Made by a program: the position numbers and the translations under genes. A stretch of DNA of 64,000 nt from Calonectria ilicicola. Lineage: Eukaryota; Ascomycota; Sordariomycetes; Hypocreales; Nectriaceae. The stretch lies in the NCBI GenBank assembly GCA_020809705.1, contig CP085829.1, positions 2,666,001 through 2,730,000 on the forward strand, written 5' to 3'. The notes beneath the pieces are model-generated. The model was not told the DNA's origin, searched no databases, and saw only the letters and a list, made by a program, of their open reading frames with translations. Position 1 is the first letter of the stretch. Each line of letters opens with the position of its first letter. Shown one piece after another: positions 44,971 through 55,461 of this stretch.

Positions 44971-46434
44971 TTATCTGGTAGTTAACAAAGACGCAATATT
45001 ATATGGCTCTGCGTGAGCATATCACGGGGATCACAGCTGAGGTCCAGGGAGTGGGCGGTTGTGTAGACTGCAGCTGGCCTTCTCAAGATGAGACAGTGCT
45101 TAAAAGGCAAGAAACAAAACTTCAATTAACATGGGAAGGGTATGCATAAATTGTTCGATTAGTCAGCATTGTTAAAAAATCGCATGCATTGTTCAGTTGA
45201 GACACATCTTGCAGAAGAAGTGTTTGTCAAACTGAGATATTAGTGAGAGGAGCCTAGCAAACCTAGTGCATTTGGAGTTTGACGGCACTTCTCCACCTGA
45301 CCCCAGCTAAACGATCTGGACCCTCTAGATGTGCCAAGTGTAGATTTCGGTCGACTGGGTTGCGGTGCTATGTTACAATGTTATTGTATTTAAGGGCTGC
45401 TCTAGCCAGTCATCAATTGATAGGCAATGCGCGACCAACCTGGGAGTCCCATCCGAGTAATATTTCTCATTTTATGAAATACCCTATTCTATTTGTCTTT
45501 TCGAAAGAAAATGAAGACGGATGGGTGGTCAAAAGCAACATATTAGCAGGATATTTCAATACTCGTGGCTCGCAATTTACCCTACAGTGATAGCTGCTCG
45601 GCTCACACCAAGTTACATTAAAATGTGTCAGCGTCGATGTAGATGTTTACTCTTGTTAATTTAACAATAATTGGCGATTAATGAAAATTTATGGTAATGG
45701 GAGTTGATAATGCCGTTCTGTCGATTGTTTTTCCCGAAGGGATAATGTTATGTGCAGGATTTCCTCCATGGATTTGTTACGCCTCCCTTCCAAATTTTGT
45801 ACTAGAATACCTTTATGCTACTCAAACATGTCTATTAAAAACGAAAACATACCACACCGATGTGCCAGATACGTTGATGATTTGAAGATCGGTGATTAAT
45901 TTAGATTAAACCGGATTGACATACGCTCCACGGACAGTGGGGCGGGTAGGTTAAAGGCAGAATATGTCATGAATGAGACTGTAGAGAAGATGATCATACT
46001 ATCATTGTAAATTTAGGAAATTAAAAAAAATCGATATTTTATAAAGTCAAAAAATTAGACTTATTCTCAATCAAAGTGTAACCATAGCGATTTGTGAAAC
46101 ATTTTTGCCCTGGGTTTTCATGCTTGACGTGTTGGGTTGCCTTTTTTTGCTTTTGAGCCTAGCGCCTGTGCTGACCTCATCAACGACGCATCATCATTCT
46201 TTACCTCCTCCTCTCCCAATTATGAGTAGGACATGGCGAAACCACATCACGATTGAGGAACTCACACATAAACCACAATACAACAGAAACAATTTCCTAC
46301 CATTTTCACACAGACAGGCTTCTCTGCGTTACGTGGTCTCTTGTCGCCTCTTTTCTAATTAAACCCCGACCATCATTCATAATTTTGTTAAGGTTGTTAT
46401 TACCCAGGGACCAAAGAGAACTGGATATATCAAA
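44971..46434. other. AT-rich divergent intergenic region
   Basis: Between the methyltransferase and glycosylase starts. Composition is clearly more A/T- and TpA-rich than neighbouring genes, especially 45,590-46,090. No coding frame of interest. It could be promoter DNA or an eroded repeat altered by RIP; no transposon domain is recognisable. Confidence 0.45.
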
Positions 46435-47880
46435 ATGAAGACCAGGTCGCGGAAACGCGTAGCGGACACCGAATTATCTGGTCAGCGGGTGAAAAAGAGA
46501 CAGGCTGACCCAGTCCAAGAACCGGAGGATGGATGGGAAGAGTTGCCACACAATCTCGGACGAGTCCGAACTTCCAAGTCTCGGGTTGATTCAAATCTAG
46601 CGCAAAATCTAGATTTTATCAAGGACGAAGATGAGATAAACAGAGATATTAAGGGTGATCTGGACGAGCTCGAGCCGAAGCTGCAATCGATTACTGAAGC
46701 GACATCATTGACCCAAGCTTCTCCAATCGTATCTCAACGAATCTTGCGTTCAAGACAGTCGGTGGTTCGCAAGTCCTACTTCGAATCAGACGATGAATCC
46801 GCCGACTCTAAGAAGCTCATGAAAATGCCTAATAAGAAATCTCTGGGTAAGAAGCGGATAGTCAAGAATGAAATCCAGGACGAGACTTTAGACCTTGTTA
46901 CAGAGAAGGTGCCGAGGAAACGATCCAATAAGACGAGAGACAATCCCTATGGACTGACACCTGGTATCACACCTTTCCCGGAATGGCCGGCACCCTCGGC
47001 ATCGGATTGCGAAAAGGTTTACTCTCTCTTGGCCGAGATTCATGGTCCTGCCAAGGCCCCCGAAAAGATTCCAGCTCCATCGCTAGAGGTTTCGGGCTGC
47101 GGGGAGGTGCCCTCGGTTCTGGATGCTATGATTCGCACCCGGCTGAGTGCTCACACTTCTGCGGCAAATTCGAATGCCGCGTTCAAAGGGCTGGTTACGA
47201 AGTTTGGAACCCTCAAATCTGGAATTGGAGAGGGGAGTGTAGATTGGGACAAGGTGCGCACGGCGCCGGTGGAAAGCATTGTTGCGGCTATCAAGCACGG
47301 TGGGCTGGCACAAACCAAGGGTCGAGATATCAAAGCCATATTGGAACTGGTCTACCAAGAGAACATGATGCGGCGAGATGCCTTTCTGAGCGAAAAGGAA
47401 ACCGGAAAGGTGGCAGAGGTCACTGGGGCTAAGGAAAAGACACAAGGTCAGAAAGATTTGGAGATTTTGAAGGCTGAACAGGGGCTGCTGTCCCTGGACC
47501 ACATTCATGGGATGCATCCTGATGAGGCGATGCAGGCATTGGTTAGATTTCCTGGTATTGGCGTAAAAACTGCGTCATGCGTCATCCTGTTCTGTCTCCA
47601 ACAGCCTAGCTTTGCGGTCGATACGCACGTCCACCGCATTACTGGCTGGCTGAAGTGGATGCCGCCAAAGGCGTCAAGGGACGAGACTTTCAGCCATCTC
47701 GAGGTGCGAGTCCCAAACGATCTCAAGTACGGGCTGCACAAGCTATTTGTGCAACATGGGAGAAGCTGTGTAAGGTGTAGATCGAATACAACAGAAGGGT
47801 CAGAAGAGTGGAACCGGACCGAGTGCCCGATTGAGGATCTTGTTGACCGGGTGGGCAAGAGAAAGATGAAAGGAGCGTGA
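46435..47880 (+). CDS. HhH-GPD family DNA glycosylase, endonuclease III-like
   Basis: Single-exon gene of 481 residues. The first 170 residues are charged and lysine-rich (KTRSRKR, KKRQ, SLGKKRIVK, PRKRSNK), giving likely nuclear localisation. The HhH-GPD domain spans about 210-470: helix-hairpin-helix FPGIGVKTAS with the catalytic-type Lys378 and FAVDTHVHRITGWL with Asp396, which together match bifunctional endonuclease III/OGG-type glycosylases. The C-terminal Cys pattern is C-x2-C-x15-C rather than the C-x6-C-x2-C-x5-C of classical iron-sulfur members, so a complete cluster is doubtful. Family members excise damaged or modified bases and nick the strand. The substrate is unknown. It is divergent from the methyltransferase gene, 1.46 kb away. 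Confidence 0.88.
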   Translation: MKTRSRKRVADTELSGQRVKKRQADPVQEPEDGWEELPHNLGRVRTSKSRVDSNLAQNLDFIKDEDEINRDIKGDLDELEPKLQSITEATSLTQASPIVSQRILRSRQSVVRKSYFESDDESADSKKLMKMPNKKSLGKKRIVKNEIQDETLDLVTEKVPRKRSNKTRDNPYGLTPGITPFPEWPAPSASDCEKVYSLLAEIHGPAKAPEKIPAPSLEVSGCGEVPSVLDAMIRTRLSAHTSAANSNAAFKGLVTKFGTLKSGIGEGSVDWDKVRTAPVESIVAAIKHGGLAQTKGRDIKAILELVYQENMMRRDAFLSEKETGKVAEVTGAKEKTQGQKDLEILKAEQGLLSLDHIHGMHPDEAMQALVRFPGIGVKTASCVILFCLQQPSFAVDTHVHRITGWLKWMPPKASRDETFSHLEVRVPNDLKYGLHKLFVQHGRSCVRCRSNTTEGSEEWNRTECPIEDLVDRVGKRKMKGA

Positions 47881-49057
47881 ATGAGGAATCAGGAATCAGG
47901 AATGATGATGGGCGTTGATGTGAACCGGCTGACTATGACCAACGTGTTTGTGCATCACAGTAAGCAGTGTTGTACGTCGCAAACCTTCCTCACATTGTTA
48001 AGAAACTGGCTTGTGGTTGTATTATTTGGCTTGAGATTTGCTCAGTCTCATTATTCCCTTCACAATTAGATGCCCCTTAATTCACGGGTGTTATGACAAG
48101 CTATATTTCCGGCTACTGGTTTGGTGAAGGCAAGTCGTACGCATCCTGAGAATTTCACGTACTCTGTCTGCTCGCTTACCTGGGAGTGGTTGTGCATGCA
48201 TTTTCTCCGATGACACGTGGACACGTGCAACAATGCAAGAGATTGTTCCATGGTTGATCGGTGTTGGTGCACCAATTTGAGGGCTTCACATTATCTCTTG
48301 CATCTATATCATCTGACCGAGGGAGGGCCTTGCGCTTTTTCTCAACGTAATCTAACGAGCCCCTTGATTTGAGACACAACTTTCGGCTGAGCAGCCATCC
48401 AAAAAAGCTCACCAGAAGCAAGAGGCCCTGCACGGCGCAGTTGTCAAGGCAATCGCTCAGAGCCCCCCACTGTCGCCCGGTGAGTGCACGGACCACATTT
48501 CGATTAAAACCCCTGCAAGAACGCGGCTGCTCATTGGTGGCCAACCAAAGGCTGCAGGCGCCATCAGGAACCTTGAAAGCTTCACCCGAACACTTCAAAG
48601 CCGAGCTTTTGACTGCACATTGAGGGCTGCAGCCTCGTTGGAGACTGCGCGTAATAGTGTCGTCCCTCCACCCACACCAGTCTTGCCTCCTCATCGCTGG
48701 CAGAGAGGCCTTCCACTCCCTATTTCCCCCTTAGAGGCCCCCCGTATCCGAGCCAACGAAGAAACTTCCGAAATCTCTAGGCAGATTCTTCAGATCGACT
48801 TCGACATCAACATCACCTTCCTTCTGCCGCTCGTTCCTTTGTCGACTTGCCAATCCGCTGCGCGCACCGTCCGTTTTTCTTTTTCTTCCCTTTTATTTTT
48901 CGACATATCACAGCGCCACGACTATTTCCATCCCGCCCGCTTTCGATACGAGCCTCATTCCCCTTGGAGGTACTCATGACGAGTGCGCACCTGCCCCGAC
49001 GCACCTTTTCCCAGCCATTAGACCGAAGAATGCACAGCAGCTAAGCATCGCGATACC
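47881..49057. promoter_or_regulatory. Intergenic and SEN1 leader
   Basis: Contains the glycosylase 3' end and, from about 48,640, a C/T-rich stretch that is probably the SEN1 promoter and leader. A 22-codon upstream frame is listed separately. A minus-strand open frame (48,176-48,694) has no family resemblance and is not called. Confidence 0.45.
48976..49044 (+). CDS. Upstream ORF (22 codons) in the SEN1 leader
   Basis: ATG at 48,976 opens a 22-residue frame ending with TAA at 49,042-49,044, 13 nt before the SEN1 ATG. Such close spacing makes reinitiation unlikely, so it could dampen SEN1 translation if the transcript begins upstream of it. No conservation data. Confidence 0.35.
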   Translation: MTSAHLPRRTFSQPLDRRMHSS

Positions 49058-52000
49058 ATGGCCGAGATTAATGAAGAGTTGGCGAAATGGTATGAGGAGC
49101 TCCAAAAGTTCCCGCCAGAGTGCCATTTATTATGTCCCCGAACTGGCGACGATGATGAAGAGAACTACAAGATCCCTGATGACCCCGATTCCAAAATCTC
49201 CGTAGAAGAGAAAAAGAAACGTATCGAGCAAGGCAAGGAGCGAATAGAAGTTACATACTGGAACAGTCTCATCTTCGGCTTTGACAAGTCGATAGCTGGG
49301 AAATGGCTGGAAGATTTTACCTCGAGATTGGAAGAAAGCCTGAAGGTTTGCTCCGACTGTGTCTTAAATTGGCATATGAAGCGCAAGGCAAGCCTTCAAA
49401 AATTCGCAGAGTAAGTATTGATTTACATTCGGAGAATCGGACGACACTGACGTCTGCAGGCGTTGGGACGAGGATGCTGTGACCCAAATCCAGGGGATGC
49501 TTGATCGGTTAGATGTGACTCGAATCGACCAGAACCTGACTTGGGCGAAGAACTTTATCGAAAAGATCGAGGCGACTGGCACGGTGTTCAAAAAGTCTCA
49601 ATTTGGAGAGCATATTGCAGAGGTTCATATTACCGTCTATGAGGCGCTCTGTTGTATCCCTTATATGGTAGACGCAGAGCGACGCGCCACCTTTCAGTTT
49701 GTCTTTCGGAGATTGCAAGGCAAGAGTATCCTAAAGCTGGGTACCAAGGACCCTCTCCCCGGGATGACGTTTTTTATTTTTGACCAAAAGAACGAAGACC
49801 GCCGCAAGTGGGCAATGGAAAACTGGAAAAACCTCGACAGTGGCGCCATGACACAGGAACAGTTTGACTGGGCCGTAAGCAGCGGCCTGGTTAGTGCCAT
49901 GGATGATGTTAACAGGAAGGACATTTCCCAGCCGACCAACGAGATATATCTCGAGATCGAGCAGTTTTGGCAGGGGTTTGAAGAGGTACTCAGGAGTTTG
50001 AGCGGAGACATCATTATTCATCGTCTTCGGAGCTTGGAAGTGAGGCCTGGGTGTCCCAATATTTACGATTTGCTTTTCCGCCACATACAATTTTGCCACT
50101 CGGAAGGAGTTTTGGTTGTTACCATCCGTGTTCTTACGGGCTTCCTGAAGAAATCCCCCAAGGCATTTTGGGACGTTGTTGGCGATGCTCGACCCAATGT
50201 CATCGCCGACTTGCTTTTTGGCAGCCCGGTTTACAAGAGCTTACTTAGGCAGTCGCTCGAGGATTGCTGGACTGGATTTGATGCTGGCGCCTCACTTGTG
50301 CCATTCCCTACGTCTTGGGTTGATCCGTGGTTACAATCACTGAGCCGTGATAGGAGATATGATGCCTGCGAAGTTCTCATGCACACACTATTTGAAACTT
50401 TGGCCAAGGACGCCACCATTGGCGAGCCGGGTCAAGCGGCTTGCATTCGTGCAGGCTTTGATGCCCTTCACTTTACTATGTCGACTTTTCTAGACTCAGA
50501 GGCGAAGATTGGTTTTGGAACAACTCACCTCTATGCCAGTGCCGCTTTTGACCTAGTCATGAAGCACAAAGCTTTGATACTGAGGAACATGCAACCACCA
50601 ACAGGTGACCGTGAAGGCTGGCAAACTTTTCAAGTAGCCATTGCAGCAAAGAAGCTGATGCAAGCAGCAATGAAGCTGGATATGAAGATGTTTTCCGAAG
50701 AGTACACATACGTGCTTGAGGGAAAACAACTTCAGTCCACCATCATCCGAGATTCCAAGACATTTTGGCAGGGTATTGTTGAAATGTTCGACCTTTCGTC
50801 GGAACAAGTCGACCTTGCGAGAGATATCTTGTTATCCATCGAGCCCTTGATTGGTATCGAGCAAATCAGACCACTCAAGAGCGGCCAGCTGCCGGAATCC
50901 GGAAAACTCTTCAACAAGGCTCTCGAAAACACAATAAGTGTTCTCAGCAGCACGCTCGGCAGAATGTCAGAGCTTGATGCCACAGATCTGAACACCCTAT
51001 TTAATGATCGGCTTGCCTTCCAAGACACTATTGGTCTCTCTGTTCATGGTGAGTCTGATCTTGCCGAAGCAGCATCTGAGCTACTCAAGAGCTGGACCGG
51101 AGAACTCTCTCGAAGTGGTGCTTTTGAACAAATGTCTCAGCTTCATCCCGATCAGACATTGTCATCGATTGTGTGGTCTCTGGAGCACATTCTGAAGCCT
51201 CCAAACCCATGGGGCCCAATTCGGCCTATCCTGAACATGAGTCGGGACGTGCTTCGCGGGTTAGCCGATCCTTCTTCAGGAGTTTTGCGAGTTAAAACCC
51301 TGGAGCCAATGTCGGCTGCCAAGGTACTGCGTTGGTGGAGCGAGCAGTGGCGATTTGTGTCTACGGCATGTAAGAATATTGAAAACTGGTCGAGATACAT
51401 CCAAAATAGCGTGATGCAAGAATTTTGCCGTGAGATCATGGAGCTTGCGGAGGCACTCGTTGCGGAAGATGGTTTGATAGCATCTACCATTTCAAAGTCG
51501 CTGGGAAAGAGCGAGAAGGATACCATGTCCCAGATCCTTATTCCTGCGAAGCAACATTTTGGTGGCATGGAGAACATGATTCGGCTCAAGGATCGTTGGC
51601 TTGTTGATGTTACTGTGCGGGTTTTGTGCAAAATTCTCACCCGTCTCCGGGAAAACGGACATGAGATTCATGCTGCGTCAAGAAAGCTCATCACTGATGC
51701 ATGTCTTCCGACTGGGACACCAGGAAAATATGTCAGATCGACAAACCTAACTGACCAGCAACGAGCAGAGCTCCTACAGGCTCTCGGTCAAACGGACGAT
51801 GAGGTTCAAATTTACCAGCTGGGTATTGCCTCACAAGCGGATTTCGCTGCCCAAAAGGCAAAGGAGAAGGCCAAGAAGCAGAGCAAACTTGACGCTTGGT
51901 CGAAGTCTGGCTCTTCGTCTTCCACAAGTTCCGCCACGAAAATTCCTCGATCCAATCGTGAAGATGTTCTTGAGCTAAGCAAGTCTCTTGACAACCCCCT

Positions 52001-55000
52001 TCTTAAGCAGATTGAGGCGCGACAAGCAAAGGCCAAGGCCGCTAAAGCTAAACTGCCGGACCAGAAGTCGATCAACGCACTCAAAGAGAGTAGGCAGCGA
52101 GCAAAGGCCGAGAAAGCCAAACGTGATGCTGAAGCCATTGCTCGTGCTAAACAAATTAGAGGCGAGATCGTCCCGGGAGAAGGGTCTGGTCTTCTTGGTC
52201 TTGGCCTCAGTGGGAAAGATCACACTCGAAGCGATATCATGGTCAACAGTTCTGACGAGGAATCTGAAGAAGAGGACGAGTCTGATGATGACCAGGAGCT
52301 TGCCGCGCTGAGTGCTGGGGGACCCAAGGCCCTTGATGAGATGGAGAGACGTCGACAGCAGGCTTTGCGCGACAAACTAAGAAAGCCCGTGAAGAAGATC
52401 AGACAGCAACGGTCTGTGAAGGAAATGAGAGCCAGACTCATCCCCCCCATGGATCGGCTGCATAATACCATCCTGGCCTGGGATATTTTCCATGAGGGCA
52501 ATGATCCCCCCAATGGTCCGGCAGCCTCAGAAGTAGCAACGAAATATGGTGACCCAAGGTCTTACCAAGAGACTTTCTTCCCCTTGCTCGCATCTGAAGC
52601 CTGGCGTTCATTTGTCACTGCGAAGGACGAGGTGACTTCTCAACCGTTCGGCATGAAGATTGTTAGTCGTGCAAGTGTGGATAGCTATTTGGAAGTAACG
52701 TTTACAATGCCCGTTGTTCAGAACAGAGAGCGGGGTGTTTCGGAGGGTGATATTCTACTCGTGTCAGAAGCTGAAGCTCCTCTAACTGACCAAGCCGCTC
52801 GGCATTGCCTGGCGAGAGTTCATCGCATTACGTATAAAAAGGAACGTATTGAGATTACCTATCGTGTGGCGTCTCGGGGCAATCCATTGACGCAAGCGCT
52901 GACTCCAGGCGCTACTGTCCATGGTGTCAAGATTACAAACATGACTACCATCGAGAGAGAATATGCTGCGTTGGAAAGTTTACAATACTACGATCTCATG
53001 GATGAGATTCTCAAGGCCGAACCTTCACCGATCATCCGCTACGGAGATGAGAAGATCTCTAACTACATGGAAAACTACTCCCTAAATCGTGGTCAAGCCA
53101 TGGCGGTCTTAGGCGCGCATGACAACGACGGATTTACTTTGATTCAGGGGTAAGTTCGTTTCAGCTTTTTACTTTGCGCTAGTGCTAATACATTCCAGTC
53201 CCCCAGGAACCGGAAAAACGAAGACTATTATAGCAATGGTGGGAACTTTGCTATCAGAACAATTGAGTCAATTAGCGAACAACGGCGTTCCCGTTGGTGC
53301 TCCTCTGCGACCAAATGGCGGCCCCACACCGAACAACCAAGCCAGATCCAAGAAACTTCTGGTTTGCGCCCCCAGTAACGCCGCCGTGGACGAATTGGTG
53401 CTTCGACTCAAGTCAGGAATCAAGACTACCAGCGGCAAGACACGCAACATCAATGTCATTCGACTGGGACGAACCGATGCCATCAACTCTGCCGTCAAGG
53501 ATGTTACTCTGGACGAGCTTGTAAAGGCACGTTTGGAAGGGGACACGACGAAAGAAAAGGCCAAGGCTGACCGGGAAAAAATGCATGAGGATGCTGCAAA
53601 AATCAAGGAGGAGTTGGCGCAATTGCGACCTCGACTTGAGGAAACCCGCGGTCTTGATGATAGAGCACTTTATAATACTCTTTCACGTCAATTTGAAGAG
53701 TTAAAAAGGCGGCAGATGCAAATCGGCAAACAGATTGATGCGCAGAAGGACAGCGGAAACTCTGTTGCTCGTGAAATGGAACTACGCCGCCGTCAGGTCC
53801 AGCAGGAGATTCTGAATTCCGCTCAAGTTCTCTGTGCTACACTGAGCGGTAGTGGGCATGAAATGTTCCGAAACCTGGATGTTGAATTTGAAACCGTCAT
53901 CATTGACGAAGCCGCACAGTGTGTTGAGCTAAGCGCCTTGATTCCTCTCAAGTACGGCTGCTGTAAGTGTATTCTGGTTGGAGATCCCAAACAGCTTCCG
54001 CCGACAGTGCTTTCACAGTCGGCAGCTCGGTTTGGATACGATCAAAGTTTGTTCGTACGAATGCAACAGAACCATCCCAAATCTGTTCATCTGCTTGATA
54101 TGCAGTACCGTATGCACCCTGAAATCAGCATGTTTCCTAGTAGAGAGTTTTACGAAGGTCAGCTTCAAGATGGCCAAAACATGTCAGAACTGCGACAGCA
54201 GTCCTGGCACAAGAACCTACTTTTTGCCCCATATCGCTTTTTCGACGTTCAGGGTGTACAGGAAAGAGGACATAGAGGCCAATCGCTGGTCAACACCAAA
54301 GAGTTGGATGTCGCGATGCAAATGTATGATCGATTCAGCAAAGAGAATCGTGAGACTGATTTGACCGGCAAAATTGGTATAATCACGCCATACAAAGCCC
54401 AGCTTTTTGAATTGCGCAACCGGTTTAAATCTCGTTATGGCGAGAATATCACCAACATCATCGAGTTCAACACGACGGATGCGTTCCAGGGTCGCGAATG
54501 TGAAATCATCATCTTCTCATGTGTGCGAGCCAGCTCTACTGGAGGTATTGGTTTCATGACCGATATTCGTCGAATGAACGTCGGTCTCACTCGAGCTAAG
54601 TCTTCACTTTGGATTCTGGGTGACTCGAGGGCGCTTGTGCAAGGCGAATTCTGGCGCAAGCTGATTGAGGATGCGCAAGCGCGAGATCGCTACACCAAGG
54701 GAGATATCTTGTCCATGCTCCGGAAGCCGCTGGAACAAGCCAAACCGGGTACCTATCTTACTAGTGTTCCTAAAATCGCGCGACCTCGAGAAGACGAGGT
54801 GATGCGCGAGGCGCCTTCAGGGCGCTCTTCAATGGCATCGTCGCCTGCTCCTGAGTCGTCGAATGTTCCGTCTAGACAGAGTTCAATTGGACCAGCTCAG
54901 ATACCTGGCTTGGGTGGCCTTGACAAGAACGAGGTGATCCCTCGGTCTGGTGGCCCTCCTGTGATCCACACGTCTTCTGGCAAACCGCCAGAGACGAAGA

Positions 55001-55461
55001 AGCGATTGAACGATGGACCGGACTTTAACCAGCCGGTCCCCAAGAGAGTATGTTTCTTGTCATCCATAACAAAGCCAAGACGTGGGAAATTTGTCTAACA
55101 CACCAATAGATTGCTAGCGATAAATCTCGGGGTGGACTGATGGGTAAGTTTGGACAGAGACCAGCAAATCGTCCAGCCAAAGCTCCCACGGACCCATCCG
55201 CCATGTCCGTGCTCGGGATGACACCTCCGGAACGACCACCGCCAATACCCACGGGTCCGTTGAACCAAATGAAGCCGTCGAGTGGATCGACGTCTTACCA
55301 GGCAAATGAGGCTGGCAACAATAATCGGGTAGGTTGAAAACGACCCCACTTGTCGGACAATTTGCTAATTATACGGCGTCAAGCCACCTCCGAGGAGCCT
55401 GCCACCTCCTGGTCCTCGAAAGAAGGGGAAGCCCAGCCTCTTTGTCCCAAAGAAGCGCTGA
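49058..55461 (+). CDS. SEN1: tRNA-splicing/transcription-termination helicase Sen1
   Basis: Five exons (49058-49410, 49460-53149, 53199-55047, 55110-55328, 55384-55461) give 2062 residues, the full Sen1 size. An alpha-helical N-terminal domain of about 1000 residues is followed by a Lys/Ala-rich coiled segment and an acidic stretch (SSDEESEEEDESDDDQE). The SF1B helicase core then carries Walker A GPPGTGKT (1348-1355), IIDEAAQ (about 1586-1590), GDPKQLPPTV, DAFQGRECEIIIFSCVRA and MNVGLTRAKSSLW. The Pro-rich tail ends KKGKPSLFVPKKR, as in fungal Sen1. In the family it unwinds RNA-DNA hybrids, ends short non-coding transcription and resolves R-loops in the nucleus. The Walker A codon run begins exactly at the exon 2/3 junction. 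All introns are 48-62 nt with standard signals and keep frame. Confidence 0.97.

Noticed and set aside
48176..48694. 172-codon minus-strand open frame
   Set aside because: No family resemblance and it overlaps the probable SEN1 promoter and leader.
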